DNA from: Hippasteria phrygiana
Taxonomy: Eukaryota; Echinodermata; Asteroidea; Valvatida; Goniasteridae
Direction of reading: 5' to 3'
Length of the DNA stretch: 64,000 nt
NCBI GenBank assembly: GCA_037893225.1
Contig: JAZGUH010000402.1
Span: forward strand, 1,674,001 to 1,738,000
Part shown: positions 31,516 through 45,666 of the stretch, piece by piece
How the letters are laid out: every line of letters begins with the position of its first letter
Position numbering within the stretch: the first letter of the stretch is position 1
Notes under the pieces: generated by a model
What the model was told of the DNA's origin: nothing
The model's input: the letters and a program-made list of their open reading frames with translations, nothing else
Databases searched by the model: none
Translations under genes and position numbers: made by a program

Positions 31516-33258
31516 TATGATGTCAGTCACCTGTGCCACAACTCCTTGTGTGTGAATTTTGATCACCTGTCACTTGAGCCACACGCCATCAACACTGCAA
31601 GATCTCGTTGTAAGAGATGCCGTTTGTGTTCGGGCCATGGCCCATACAAGGATTGTCTTCTTTAAAATGTAATTAAGGAGAACTTTTTGGCTCACCATTA
31701 AGTTTGATAACTGAAATTGCTCACCATTTTTTGATGCTACACTTTTTGCTTTTATAATTCATTTTTAATTGAAACGTATGCTGTAATTGTGCTCACTCTG
31801 AATTCTTTGCCAATCCACATCTGGAGGGATTGCTGACTTGGGTTCCAGTTGCCCTTTCTTTTTCTACAATGACTTGGCACAGTTGTACAAGTTATATCGT
31901 TGTGCCCTACACTTTGCCCTTCGTATTTTATAATGTGTGCTCCTAGCCCGTTGGGAATGATATTTTTCTTTTCTGTCCATTTCAGCCAGACTTTTGGCAG
32001 CTGCAGATCCTGGCAAAACAGGACAACCTGCAGCTTCACACTTGACTGAGGATGATTAAGTTGGCATGGCCATTGTTGACAAGGTGAACTGCGCTGTGGT
32101 CTCTTGAGAGAGCATTTCTGGAAAAGGTTAGTGTCCCTTTTGGATTAGTACTTGAAAAAGCATGGTTCATGGACTCTGCTTTTTGTGTACTTGTCCCATA
32201 TCTGGTTTTTTGCATTGCCTCGTGACCAATTCTCTTCTGAATTTTCAGTAAAAGCAGTTTCTTGTCAGACTCGAGCATTCTCAGTTTTCCCCTAACATGG
32301 ACAGGAAGGTAGGGAAATCTGTTATTGCCATTGCAAACCAAGGACCGCTTTTTGCAAAGGTTGTGGCGACCTCGGTAACATTCGGGAATGGTTGAGGCAG
32401 CCTGTTCAGCCATGTCATACATTTGGGCAAAGTTTCTCCCACATTTCTTGAGGATTGCCCCTGCTTCTGCTTGTACCCTGTGACTTACATCGTCACCTAA
32501 CCGGTCTTGTATCTTTTTTTTTTTCATTTTTAGTTCTACCAGGCATCATGTCACCACTGAATTTGGCCCGACTGATTGCTGAACTGAGTGATCGATTTAA
32601 GTAAGGTGGGTCAAAAAAGTGTTCTGGCTCGATACCTGCTTTAATTCTCATCTGAGACATAAAACCTTTTGCCATACACCCGTCCGCATCGCTTGTTACT
32701 CTTTCTGCCAACAAGGGTTCCTTACACTCTAGAAGTTTCTTGGCACAACATTGAATTCCCCCTTCTCTTTCATCCCCCATGTTGTAATTTGCTGGGCGTG
32801 TAGCACTACAAGAATCTGTGTGCTCGGAACACTTGTTACTGCTGTGTTTGCCTGACATTTGATTTGCACATTTACAGAGTTTATTCTCGTGGTGGTACAT
32901 TACTACCATTTTTTTGGTGGTTACATTCTCACATACTACGTCCCTAGTTTGGGTTGCCGGCACAAATGGTGTTTTTTTCCGACAGTTTCTCAAGGGGTTA
33001 TTGTATTGTCTATCTAATTCGACAGCAATCGGTTTTTCTCTGTCATAGCCCTGTAATTCTTAAATACCTTTGACCAGTTTTCTCTTTTCAGCCATACATC
33101 TAACATTTTCATTGATAATAATGTCCCCACATTTGCTTGCTGTTTTCTGCAGCCCACTGATTGAAGGAACAGTTGTACCCAATGCTGTCAAAAGTCGTCT
33201 TGCTCCTGTGGCTGCAATACCCGTGTTGAGGAGACCAACCTAAAAGGTATGATGTCAG
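31516..33258. repeat. Inner repeat, U2 copy 4
   Basis: Endonuclease fragment 31516-31665, transposase fragment 31864-33247. Private Lys-to-Arg change (GKLRML). Confidence 0.93.
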
Positions 33259-35001
33259 TATGATGTCAGTCACCTGTGCCACAACTCCTTGTGTGTGAAT
33301 TTTGATCACCTGTCACTTGAGCCACACGCCATCAACACTGCAAGATCTCGTTGTAAGAGATGCCGTTTGTGTTCGGGCCATGGCCCATACAAGGATTGTC
33401 TTCTTTAAAATGTAATTAAGGAGAACTTTTTGGCTCACCATTAAGTTTGATAACTGAAATTGCTCTCCATTTTTTGATGCTACACTTTTTGCTTTTATAA
33501 TTCATTTTTAATTGAAACGTATGCTGTAATTGTGCTCACTCTGAATTCTTTGCCAATCCACATCTGGAGGGATTGCTGACTTGGGTTCCAGTTGCCCTTT
33601 CTTTTTCTACAATGACTTGGCACAGTTGTACAAGTTATATCGTTGTGCCCTACACTTTGCCCTTCGTATTTTATAATGTATGCTCCTAGCCCGTTGGGAA
33701 TGATATTTTTCTTTTCTGTCCATTTCAGCCAGACTTTTGGCAGCTGCAGATCCTGGCAAAACAGGACAACCTGCAGCTTCACACTTGACTGAGGATGATT
33801 AAGTTGGCATGGCCATTGTTGACAAGGTGAACTGCGCTGTGGTCTCTTGAGAGAGCATTTCTGGAAAAGGTTAGTGTCCCTTTTGAATTAGTACTTGAAA
33901 AAGCATGGTTCATGGACTCTGCTTTTTGTGTACTTGTCCCATATCTGGTTTTTTGCATTGCCTCGTGACCAATTCTCTTCTGAATTTTCAGTAAAAGCAG
34001 TTTCTTGTCAGACTCGAGCATTTTCAGTTTTCCCCTAACATGGACAGGAAGGTAGGGAAATCTGTTATTGCCATTGCAAACCAAGGACCGCTTTTTGCAA
34101 AGGTTGTGGCGACCTCGGTAACATTCGGGAATGGTTGAGGCAGCCTGTTCAGCCATGTCATACATTTGGGCAAAGTTTCTCCCACATTTCTTGAGGATTG
34201 CCCCTGCTTCTGCTTGTACCCTGTGACTTACATCGTCACCTAACCGGTCTTGTATCTTTTTTTTTTTCATTTTTAGTTCTACCAGGCATCATGTCACCAC
34301 TGAATTTGGCCCGACTGATTGCTGAACTGAGTGATCGATTTAAGTAAGGTGGGTCAAAAAAGTGTTCTGGCTCGATACCTGCTTTAATTCTCATCTGAGA
34401 CATAAAACCTTTTGCCATACACCCGTCCGCATCGCTTGTTACTCTTTCTGCCAACAAGGGTTCCTTACACTCTAGAAGTTTCTTGGCACAACATTGAATT
34501 CCCCCTTCTCTTTCATCCCCCATGTTGTAATTTGCTGGGCGTGTAGCACTACAAGAATCTGTGTGCTCGGAACACTTGTTACTGCTGTGTTTGCCTGACA
34601 TTTGATTTGCACATTTACAGAGTTTATTCTCGTGGTGGTACATTACTACCATTTTTTTGGTGGTTACATTCTCACATACTACGTCCCTAGTTTGGGTTGC
34701 CGGCACAAATGGTGTTTTTTTCCGACAGTTTCTCAAGGGGTTATTGTATTGTCTATCTAATTCGACAGCAATCGGTTTTTCTCTGTCATAGCCCTGTAAT
34801 TCTTAAATACCTTTGACCAGTTTTCTCTTTTCAGCCATACATCTAACATTTTCATTGATAATAATGTCCCCACATTTGCTTGCTGTTTTCTGCAGCCCAC
34901 TGATTGAAGGAACAGTTGTACCCAATGCTGTCAAAAGTCGTCTTGCTCCTGTGGCTGCAATACCCGTGTTGAGGAGACCAACCTAAAAGGTATGATGTCA
35001 G
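33259..35001. repeat. Inner repeat, U2 copy 5
   Basis: Endonuclease fragment 33259-33408, transposase fragment 33607-34990. Shares TGTATGCTCC and a Pro-to-Ser change (TNSKG) only with copy 6, showing these two are the most recent inner duplicates. Confidence 0.93.
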
Positions 35002-35349
35002 TATGATGTCAGTCACCTGTGCCACAACTCCTTGTGTGTGAATTTTGATCACCTGTCACTTGAGCCACACGCCATCAACACTGCAAGATCTCGTTGTAAG
35101 AGATGCCGTTTGTGTTCGGGCCATGGCCCATACAAGGATTGTCTTCTTTAAAATGTAATTAAGGAGAACTTTTTGGCTCACCATTAAGTTTGATAACTGA
35201 AATTGCTCTCCATTTTTTGATGCTACACTTTTTGCTTTTATAATTCATTTTTAATTGAAACGTATGCTGTAATTGTGCTCACTCTGAATTCTTTGCCAAT
35301 CCACATCTGGAGGGATTGCTGACTTGGGTTCCAGTTGCCCTTTCTTTTT

Positions 35350-37268
35350 CTACAATGACTTGGCACAGTTGTACAAGTTATATCGTTGTGCCCTACACTT
35401 TGCCCTTCGTATTTTATAATGTATGCTCCTAGCCCGTTGGGAATGATATTTTTCTTTTCTGTCCATTTCAGCCAGACTTTTGGCAGCTGCAGATCCTGGC
35501 AAAACAGGACAACCTGCAGCTTCACACTTGACTGAGGATGATTAAGTTGGCATGGCCATTGTTGACAAGGTGAACTGCGCTGTGGTCTCTTGAGAGAGCA
35601 TTTCTGGAAAAGGTTAGTGTCCCTTTTGAATTAGTACTTGAAAAAGCATGGTTCATGGACTCTGCTTTTTGTGTACTTGTCCCATATCTGGTTTTTTGCA
35701 TTGCCTCGTGACCAATTCTCTTCTGAATTTTCAGTAAAAGCAGTTTCTTGTCAGACTCGAGCATTTTCAGTTTTCCCCTAACATGGACAGGAAGGTAGGG
35801 AAATCTGTTATTGCCATTGCAAACCAAGGACCGCTTTTTGCAAAGGTTGTGGCGACCTCGGTAACATTCGGGAATGGTTGAGGCAGCCTGTTCAGCCATG
35901 TCATACATTTGGGCAAAGTTTCTCCCACATTTCTTGAGGATTGCCCCTGCTTCTGCTTGTACCCTGTGACTTACATCGTCACCTAACCGGTCTTGTATCT
36001 TTTTTTTTTTCATTTTTAGTTCTACCAGGCATCATGTCACCACTGAATTTGGCCCGACTGATTGCTGAACTGAGTGATCGATTTAAGTAAGGTGGGTCAA
36101 AAAAGTGTTCTGGCTCGATACCTGCTTTAATTCTCATCTGAGACATAAAACCTTTTGCCATACACCCGTCCGCATCGCTTGTTACTCTTTCTGCCAACAA
36201 GGGTTCCTTACACTCTAGAAGTTTCTTGGCACAACATTGAATTCCCCCTTCTCTTTCATCCCCCATGTTGTAATTTGCTGGGTGTGTAGCACTACAAGAA
36301 TCTGTGTGCTCGGAACACTTGTTACTGCTGTGTTTGCCTGACATTTGATTTGCACATTTACAGAGTTTATTCTCGTGGTGGTACATTACTACCATTTTTT
36401 TGGTGGTTACATTCTCACATACTACGTCCCTAGTTTGGGTTGCCGGCACAAATGGTGTTTTTTTCCGACAGTTTCTCAAGGGGTTATTGTATTGTCTATC
36501 TAATTCGACAGCAATCGGTTTTTCTCTGTCATAGCCCTGTAATTCTTAAATACCTTTGACCAGTTTTCTCTTTTCAGCCATACATCTAACATTTTCATTG
36601 ATAATAATGTCCCCACATTTGCTTGCTGTTTTCTGCAGCCCACTGATTGAAGGAACAGTTGTACCCAATGCTGTCAAAAGTCGTCTTGCTCCTGTGGCTG
36701 CAATACCCGTGTTGAGGAGACCAACCTAAAAGGCCATGTTTGGAGTTGCAGTGCGTCGGCCTCTGCTGACCTGAGGTATCTCTGAGTACAGCTTCTTCCT
36801 TCCTGTCGAGAAGTAGCACTTGTTGCATGACAGCACCTCTGAAACAGCAAGGCCCCGGTGTGTTTCTTGCTCTGCCTGTAGCTGAGGCCAGCCATCACAG
36901 TCAGGATTCGCATGCTGATGGTCCAGGGTAGCTCGAACACTTGTCTCAACTGTAGTGTTGACATGAACAATTCTGTAGCCGCCTGGGTTCAAGTTGTCGG
37001 CTCCTTCCCTCTGGAGTCTGCTTATCGGCGTTATTTCCTCAATTTTCGGTCGCAGCACCATCATAGTTTTATTAGTTCTGGCACCTGGTGGGTTGTAGAA
37101 AGAACCTCGCTCATCTCTGGGAAAGGCCAGTTGCAATTGTTCATTTGTGGGTCTGAAATAGAAAGATGAAACATCAGCCTTTTCTCTTATCAACTGACAT
37201 GTCAGACCATTGCCTTTTTTTAAATAGGCTTTTTTCATCTTAAACATGCCCTTTCTGTAGCGAACCAT
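35350..37268 (-). pseudogene. Mutator-like transposase pseudogene, U2 (with inner copy 6)
   Basis: Full-length relic with all four consensus lesions. Carries the Arg-to-His variant (SATHP) otherwise seen only in U3-U8, plus the TNSKG change shared with inner copy 5. Confidence 0.7.
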
Positions 37269-37700
37269 GGTGGACCTTTCAGTTGGTGAGTAATTAGGGT
37301 TATGAAGAGTTTTGTTTATTCCATGTCACTATGAACAACAAAAGAATAATGGTGCACTAACAATAAACATCCATTGCAAAGCTATTGCATTTCATTCAGT
37401 GCATGCTTAAGTTACTGCTTCCCTGTTGTTCCAATAACCAAAGGCATTTTCTAAATATGAACTAGTTGGTGAAATGAAAATTATTAAATTCATAAAGCAA
37501 GTCAAAATGAATTCGATTTGTGACATTTCTCTTTTCTTCAGAGTTTTGGCTTATCTTGCCTAATAGTATAGTTTGAAAAAATGTCTGCGCAGTACAATAA
37601 TGTCAACACTAGTTAACTAGTGCACGCCCCAACCAGTTGATTGTTTCAGAACCATTTATAGCCTTTCTCCAATTTGATTTCTGTAATAGCCAACCGGTAC

Positions 37701-37818
37701 CTCTTTCACAGTTTTCACCCACAAAACCATCGCTGCACCGGCAGACTACTGCGACGTTTACCCCCCGTACACGTGGCTCCATTCTGACACGGATTAACGC
37801 TCTCATGACACGGGCCCA
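37701..37818 (-). pseudogene. EGF-like exon relic, U3
   Basis: Same 118-bp frameshifted exon as U1. Confidence 0.7.
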
Positions 37819-37912
37819 CTGTGAACATAAAAACCCAATCACAAACAGATTAGCCTATTTGGTTCAGCACTATCGTATATGGATTGTGGCCCTGAAGGGA
37901 CATGCACACATC

Positions 37913-38159
37913 GCACATTTTCTGCGCACATTTTCTGCGCACATTTTCTGCGCACATTTTCTGCGCACATTTTCTGCGCACATTTTCTGCGCACATTTTC
38001 TGCGCACATTTTCTGCGCACATTTTCTGCGCACATTTTCTGCGCACATTTTCTGCGCACATTTTCTGCGCACATTTTCTGCGCACATTTTCTGCGCACAT
38101 TTTCTGCGCACATTTTCTGCGCACATTTTCTGCGCACATTTTCTGCGCACATTTTCTGC
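37913..38159. repeat. 13-bp minisatellite, 19 copies (U3)
   Basis: Inverted arms at 37886-37905 and 38160-38179. Confidence 0.95.
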
Positions 38160-38895
38160 GCATGTCCCTTTAGGGCCACGATAATTATGACTTCTATCAG
38201 CAGGGTGCATGCCACTAAATCTGTGAAAATCACTGCGCGCGAGCTCATTAATATTTTGTGATCCCTCCATTAATTTGGAATAAGAGGTCCCTGGGGCCTA
38301 TAAATTGGACTGATTGTAGAAATATTTGTGGAAATCAAGAATTTGTGACCCGTGGCTTCCAACTCGGGGAATTCCGTTCACAAAAATGACCAATACGTAG
38401 GTCTATTTGGCATAGAGGCGGGGGGGGAGGGGGGCTACATTTAGACCTGGGCCCAGAGATGGGCCACCATTTTAGGGGTGGTTTGTGGGGAGGGCCAGGG
38501 AGTATAAAAAAAAAAAATTTCCTTCAACTCTCATAAATTTGAAAAGAAAATTATTCTAGGAGTCTTAATCTTTAATTTCCAGTGAAAAAAATATTGCCAC
38601 CTTACTCCTGAGCGTCACCAGGCGGCGCTCTTTCTTTCTATTGGGTTACAAAATGAGCGCCGTATTTAGTGGAGTGGAACCACTAGAGATCAGTGAGTGG
38701 AATCTATATGAAGCAAACATGGCGGCGCCCATATGCCAAGTGTACTCGCTAAAAATAGGTATGTTTCATGTTTTGAATTATGAAATCTCACAGAAAACAC
38801 AGTAATGATTACACACATGATAGAGAACAAAATGGGTTCTGTCTTTCTTTTCTTTGTTTGCTCTCGCTGTCTTTTTATTCACATACACATTTCAG

Positions 38896-39324
38896 ATGCC
38901 TATCCGCCATGTTAATTGTTACCAACATAATGCAGATTTCTTAAACCATAGCAAAATGGATTCCATCTGGAAGGCCTTAATTAAAGGCAAGATTTTAAGA
39001 AAGACTGTACACAGAGGCAGAAAAAATTGTAGAATATGGACAGGAAATGTCCAGCAGAAATATGGCATTATTAATGTTGTCATGCCTGGCTCAAAATCAA
39101 ATTCACGCACAAGGATGCGTGTGCACAGGTTGACTTACATTGTTTATTCTGGAGTCCTTGATCTTCCCCGGGGGTATGATGTCAGTCACCTGTGCCACAA
39201 CTCCTTGTGTGTGAATTTTGATCACCTGTCACTTGAGCCACATGCCATCAACACTGCAAGATCTCGTTGTAAGAGATGCCGTTTGTGTTCGGGCCATGGC
39301 CCATACAAGGATTGTCTTCTTTAA
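38896..39324 (+). CDS. I-PpoI-like endonuclease, U3
   Basis: Protein identical to U1; one synonymous change (CAC to CAT, His116). Confidence 0.85.
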   Translation: MPIRHVNCYQHNADFLNHSKMDSIWKALIKGKILRKTVHRGRKNCRIWTGNVQQKYGIINVVMPGSKSNSRTRMRVHRLTYIVYSGVLDLPRGYDVSHLCHNSLCVNFDHLSLEPHAINTARSRCKRCRLCSGHGPYKDCLL

Positions 39325-39522
39325 AATGTAATTAAGGAGAACTTTTTGGCTCACCATTAAGTTTGATAACTGAAATTGCTCTCCATTTTTTGATGCTACA
39401 CTTTTTGCTTTTATAATTCATTTTTAATTGAAACGTATGCTGTAATTGTGCTCACTCTGAATTCTTTGCCAATCCACATCTGGAGGGATTGCTGACTTGG
39501 GTTCCAGTTGCCCTTTCTTTTT

Positions 39523-41441
39523 CTACAATGACTTGGCACAGTTGTACAAGTTATATCGTTGTGCCCTACACTTTGCCCTTCGTATTTTATAATGTGTGCT
39601 CCTAGCCCGTTGGGAATGATATTTTTCTTTTCTGTCCATTTCAGCCAGACTTTTGGCAGCTGCAGATCCTGGCAAAACAGGACAACCTGCAGCTTCACAC
39701 TTGACTGAGGATGATTAAGTTGGCATGGCCATTGTTGACAAGGTGAACTGCGCTGTGGTCTCTTGAGAGAGCATTTCTGGAAAAGGTTAGTGTCCCTTTT
39801 GGATTAGTACTTGAAAAAGCATGGTTCATGGACTCTGCTTTTTGTGTACTTGTCCCATATCTGGTTTTTTGCATTGCCTCGTGACCAATTCTCTTCTGAA
39901 TTTTCAGTAAAAGCAGTTTCTTGTCAGACTCGAGCATTTTCAGTTTTCCCCTAACATGGACAGGAAGGTAGGGAAATCTGTTATTGCCATTGCAAACCAA
40001 GGACCGCTTTTTGCAAAGGTTGTGGCGACCTCGGTAACATTCGGGAATGGTTGAGGCAGCCTGTTCAGCCATGTCATACATTTGGGCAAAGTTTCTCCCA
40101 CATTTCTTGAGGATTGCCCCTGCTTCTGCTTGTACCCTGTGACTTACATCGTCACCTAACCGGTCTTGTATCTTTTTTTTTTTCATTTTTAGTTCTACCA
40201 GGCATCATGTCACCACTGAATTTGGCCCGACTGATTGCTGAACTGAGTGATCGATTTAAGTAAGGTGGGTCAAAAAAGTGTTCTGGCTCGATACCTGCTT
40301 TAATTCTCATCTGAGACATAAAACCTTTTGCCATACACCCGTCCGCATCGCTTGTTACTCTTTCTGCCAACAAGGGTTCCTTACACTCTAGAAGTTTCTT
40401 GGCACAACATTGAATTCCCCCTTCTCTTTCATCCCCCATGTTGTAATTTGCTGGGTGTGTAGCACTACAAGAATCTGTGTGCTCGGAACACTTGTTACTG
40501 CTGTGTTTGCCTGACATTTGATTTGCACATTTACAGAGTTTATTCTCGTGGTGGTACATTACTACCATTTTTTTGGTGGTTACATTCTCACATACTACGT
40601 CCCTAGTTTGGGTTGCCGGCACAAATGGTGTTTTTTTCCGACAGTTTCTCAAGGGGTTATTGTATTGTCTATCTAATTCGACAGCAATCGGTTTTTCTCT
40701 GTCATAGCCCTGTAATTCTTAAATACCTTTGACCAGTTTTCTCTTTTCAGCCATACATCTAACATTTTCATTGATAATAATGTCCCCACATTTGCTTGCT
40801 GTTTTCTGCAGCCCACTGATTGAAGGAACAGTTGTACCCAATGCTGTCAAAAGTCGTCTTGCTCCTGTGGCTGCAATACCCGTGTTGAGGAGACCAACCT
40901 AAAAGGCCATGTTTGGAGTTGCAGTGCGTCGGCCTCTGCTGACCTGAGGTATCTCTGAGTACAGCTTCTTCCTTCCTGTCGAGAAGTAGCACTTGTTGCA
41001 TGACAGCACCTCTGAAACAGCAAGGCCCCGGTGTGTTTCTTGCTCTGCCTGTAGCTGAGGCCAGCCATCACAGTCAGGATTCGCATGCTGATGGTCCAGG
41101 GTAGCTCGAACACTTGTCTCAACTGTAGTGTTGACATGAACAATTCTGTAGCCGCCTGGGTTCAAGTTGTCGGCTCCTTCCCTCTGGAGTCTGCTTATCG
41201 GCGTTATTTCCTCAATTTTCGGTCGCAGCACCATCATAGTTTTATTAGTTCTGGCACCTGGTGGGTTGTAGAAAGAACCTCGCTCATCTCTGGGAAAGGC
41301 CAGTTGCAATTGTTCATTTGTGGGTCTGAAATAGAAAGATGAAACATCAGCCTTTTCTCTTATCAACTGACATGTCAGACCATTGCCTTTTTTTAAATAG
41401 GCTTTTTTCATCTTAAACATGCCCTTTCTGTAGCGAACCAT
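39523..41441 (-). pseudogene. Mutator-like transposase pseudogene, U3
   Basis: Full-length relic: TAG, TAA, A11 frameshift and 4-bp insertion all present; His variant (SATHP). Confidence 0.7.
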
Positions 41442-41873
41442 GGTGGACCTTTCAGTTGGTGAGTAATTAGGGTTATGAAGAGTTTTGTTTATTCCATGTC
41501 ACTATGAACAACAAAAGAATAATGGTGCACTAACAATAAACATCCATTGCAAAGCTATTGCATTTCATTCAGTGCATGCTTAAGTTACTGCTTCCCTGTT
41601 GTTCCAATAACCAAAGGCATTTTCTAAATATGAACTAGTTGGTGAAATGAAAATTATTAAATTCATAAAGCAAGTCAAAATGAATTCGATTTGTGACATT
41701 TCTCTTTTCTTCAGAGTTTTGGCTTATCTTGCCTAATAGTATAGTTTGAAAAAATGTCTGCGCAGTACAATAATGTCAACACTAGTTAACTAGTGCACGC
41801 CCCAACCAGTTGATTGTTTCAGAACCATTTATAGCCTTTCTCCAATTTGATTTCTGTAATAGCCAACCGGTAC

Positions 41874-41991
41874 CTCTTTCACAGTTTTCACCCACAAAAC
41901 CATCGCTGCACCGGCAGACTACTGCGACGTTTACCCCCCGTACACGTGGCTCCATTCTGACACGGATTAACGCTCTCATGACACGGGCCCA
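41874..41991 (-). pseudogene. EGF-like exon relic, U4
   Basis: Same frameshifted exon. Confidence 0.7.
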
Positions 41992-42085
41992 CTGTGAACA
42001 TAAAAACCCAATCACAAACAGATTAGCCTATTTGGTTCAGCACTATCGTATATGGATTGTGGCCCTGAAGGGACATGCACACATC

Positions 42086-42384
42086 GCACATTTTCTGCGC
42101 ACATTTTCTGCGCACATTTTCTGCGCACATTTTTTGCGCACATTTTTTGCGCACATTTTTTGCGCACATTTTCTGCGCACATTTTCTGCGCACATTTTCT
42201 GCGCACATTTTCTGCGCACATTTTCTGCGCACATTTTCTGCGCACATTTTCTGCGCACATTTTCTGCGCACATTTTCTGCGCACATTTTCTGCGCACATT
42301 TTCTGCGCACATTTTCTGCGCACATTTTCTGCGCACATTTTCTGCGCACATTTTCTGCGCACATTTTCTGCGCACATTTTCTGC
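42086..42384. repeat. 13-bp minisatellite, 23 copies (U4)
   Basis: Arms at 42059-42078 and 42385-42404. Three consecutive copies near 42125-42165 carry a C-to-T change (CATTTTTTGCG), a marker of very local copy spreading. Confidence 0.95.
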
Positions 42385-43120
42385 GCATGTCCCTTTAGGG
42401 CCACGATAATTATGACTTCTATCAGCAGGGTGCATGCCACTAAATCTGTGAAAATCACTGCGCGCGAGCTCATTAATATTTTGTGATCCCTCCATTAATT
42501 TGGAATAAGAGGTCCCTGGGGCCTATAAATTGGACTGATTGTAGAAATATTTGTGGAAATCAAGAATTTGTGACCCGTGGCTTCCAACTCGGGGAATTCC
42601 GTTCACAAAAATGACCAATACGTAGGTCTATTTGGCATAGAGGCGGGGGGGGAGGGGGGCTACATTTAGACCTGGGCCCAGAGATGGGCCACCATTTTAG
42701 GGGTGGTTTGTGGGGAGGGCCAGGGAGTATAAAAAAAAAAAATTTCCTTCAACTCTCATAAATTTGAAAAGAAAATTATTCTAGGAGTCTTAATCTTTAA
42801 TTTCCAGTGAAAAAAATATTGCCACCTTACTCCTGAGCGTCACCAGGCGGCGCTCTTTCTTTCTATTGGGTTACAAAATGAGCGCCGTATTTAGTGGAGT
42901 GGAACCACTAGAGATCAGTGAGTGGAATCTATATGAAGCAAACATGGCGGCGCCCATATGCCAAGTGTACTCGCTAAAAATAGGTATGTTTCATGTTTTG
43001 AATTATGAAATCTCACAGAAAACACAGTAATGATTACACACATGATAGAGAACAAAATGGGTTCTGTCTTTCTTTTCTTTGTTTGCTCTCGCTGTCTTTT
43101 TATTCACATACACATTTCAG

Positions 43121-43549
43121 ATGCCTATCCGCCATGTTAATTGTTACCAACATAATGCAGATTTCTTAAACCATAGCAAAATGGATTCCATCTGGAAGGC
43201 CTTAATTAAAGGCAAGATTTTAAGAAAGACTGTACACAGAGGCAGAAAAAATTGTAGAATATGGACAGGAAATGTCCAGCAGAAATATGGCATTATTAAT
43301 GTTGTCATGCCTGGCTCAAAATCAAATTCACGCACAAGGATGCGTGTGCACAGGTTGACTTACATTGTTTATTCTGGAGTCCTTGATCTTCCCCGGGGGT
43401 ATGATGTCAGTCACCTGTGCCACAACTCCTTGTGTGTGAATTTTGATCACCTGTCACTTGAGCCACATGCCATCAACACTGCAAGATCTCGTTGTAAGAG
43501 ATGCCGTTTGTGTTCGGGCCATGGCCCATACAAGGATTGTCTTCTTTAA
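43121..43549 (+). CDS. I-PpoI-like endonuclease, U4
   Basis: Protein identical to U1; CAT at His116. Confidence 0.85.
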   Translation: MPIRHVNCYQHNADFLNHSKMDSIWKALIKGKILRKTVHRGRKNCRIWTGNVQQKYGIINVVMPGSKSNSRTRMRVHRLTYIVYSGVLDLPRGYDVSHLCHNSLCVNFDHLSLEPHAINTARSRCKRCRLCSGHGPYKDCLL

Positions 43550-43747
43550 AATGTAATTAAGGAGAACTTTTTGGCTCACCATTAAGTTTGATAACTGAAA
43601 TTGCTCTCCATTTTTTGATGCTACACTTTTTGCTTTTATAATTCATTTTTAATTGAAACGTATGCTGTAATTGTGCTCACTCTGAATTCTTTGCCAATCC
43701 ACATCTGGAGGGATTGCTGACTTGGGTTCCAGTTGCCCTTTCTTTTT

Positions 43748-45666
43748 CTACAATGACTTGGCACAGTTGTACAAGTTATATCGTTGTGCCCTACACTTTG
43801 CCCTTCGTATTTTATAATGTGTGCTCCTAGCCCGTTGGGAATGATATTTTTCTTTTCTGTCCATTTCAGCCAGACTTTTGGCAGCTGCAGATCCTGGCAA
43901 AACAGGACAACCTGCAGCTTCACACTTGACTGAGGATGATTAAGTTGGCATGGCCATTGTTGACAAGGTGAACTGCGCTGTGGTCTCTTGAGAGAGCATT
44001 TCTGGAAAAGGTTAGTGTCCCTTTTGGATTAGTACTTGAAAAAGCATGGTTCATGGACTCTGCTTTTTGTGTACTTGTCCCATATCTGGTTTTTTGCATT
44101 GCCTCGTGACCAATTCTCTTCTGAATTTTCAGTAAAAGCAGTTTCTTGTCAGACTCGAGCATTTTCAGTTTTCCCCTAACATGGACAGGAAGGTAGGGAA
44201 ATCTGTTATTGCCATTGCAAACCAAGGACCGCTTTTTGCAAAGGTTGTGGCGACCTCGGTAACATTCGGGAATGGTTGAGGCAGCCTGTTCAGCCATGTC
44301 ATACATTTGGGCAAAGTTTCTCCCACATTTCTTGAGGATTGCCCCTGCTTCTGCTTGTACCCTGTGACTTACATCGTCACCTAACCGGTCTTGTATCTTT
44401 TTTTTTTTCATTTTTAGTTCTACCAGGCATCATGTCACCACTGAATTTGGCCCGACTGATTGCTGAACTGAGTGATCGATTTAAGTAAGGTGGGTCAAAA
44501 AAGTGTTCTGGCTCGATACCTGCTTTAATTCTCATCTGAGACATAAAACCTTTTGCCATACACCCGTCCGCATCGCTTGTTACTCTTTCTGCCAACAAGG
44601 GTTCCTTACACTCTAGAAGTTTCTTGGCACAACATTGAATTCCCCCTTCTCTTTCATCCCCCATGTTGTAATTTGCTGGGTGTGTAGCACTACAAGAATC
44701 TGTGTGCTCGGAACACTTGTTACTGCTGTGTTTGCCTGACATTTGATTTGCACATTTACAGAGTTTATTCTCGTGGTGGTACATTACTACCATTTTTTTG
44801 GTGGTTACATTCTCACATACTACGTCCCTAGTTTGGGTTGCCGGCACAAATGGTGTTTTTTTCCGACAGTTTCTCAAGGGGTTATTGTATTGTCTATCTA
44901 ATTCGACAGCAATCGGTTTTTCTCTGTCATAGCCCTGTAATTCTTAAATACCTTTGACCAGTTTTCTCTTTTCAGCCATACATCTAACATTTTCATTGAT
45001 AATAATGTCCCCACATTTGCTTGCTGTTTTCTGCAGCCCACTGATTGAAGGAACAGTTGTACCCAATGCTGTCAAAAGTCGTCTTGCTCCTGTGGCTGCA
45101 ATACCCGTGTTGAGGAGACCAACCTAAAAGGCCATGTTTGGAGTTGCAGTGCGTCGGCCTCTGCTGACCTGAGGTATCTCTGAGTACAGCTTCTTCCTTC
45201 CTGTCGAGAAGTAGCACTTGTTGCATGACAGCACCTCTGAAACAGCAAGGCCCCGGTGTGTTTCTTGCTCTGCCTGTAGCTGAGGCCAGCCATCACAGTC
45301 AGGATTCGCATGCTGATGGTCCAGGGTAGCTCGAACACTTGTCTCAACTGTAGTGTTGACATGAACAATTCTGTAGCCGCCTGGGTTCAAGTTGTCGGCT
45401 CCTTCCCTCTGGAGTCTGCTTATCGGCGTTATTTCCTCAATTTTCGGTCGCAGCACCATCATAGTTTTATTAGTTCTGGCACCTGGTGGGTTGTAGAAAG
45501 AACCTCGCTCATCTCTGGGAAAGGCCAGTTGCAATTGTTCATTTGTGGGTCTGAAATAGAAAGATGAAACATCAGCCTTTTCTCTTATCAACTGACATGT
45601 CAGACCATTGCCTTTTTTTAAATAGGCTTTTTTCATCTTAAACATGCCCTTTCTGTAGCGAACCAT
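43748..45666 (-). pseudogene. Mutator-like transposase pseudogene, U4
   Basis: Full-length relic with the four consensus lesions. Confidence 0.7.

Larger units (their letters stand above)
24482..37456. repeat. Tandem-array unit U2 (13.0 kb; inner segment x6)
   Basis: Same order as U1, with six inner copies starting at 26291, 28034, 29777, 31516, 33259 and 35002. Confidence 0.95.
37457..41629. repeat. Tandem-array unit U3 (4173 bp, single inner copy)
   Basis: First simple unit, with one of each component. Confidence 0.95.
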
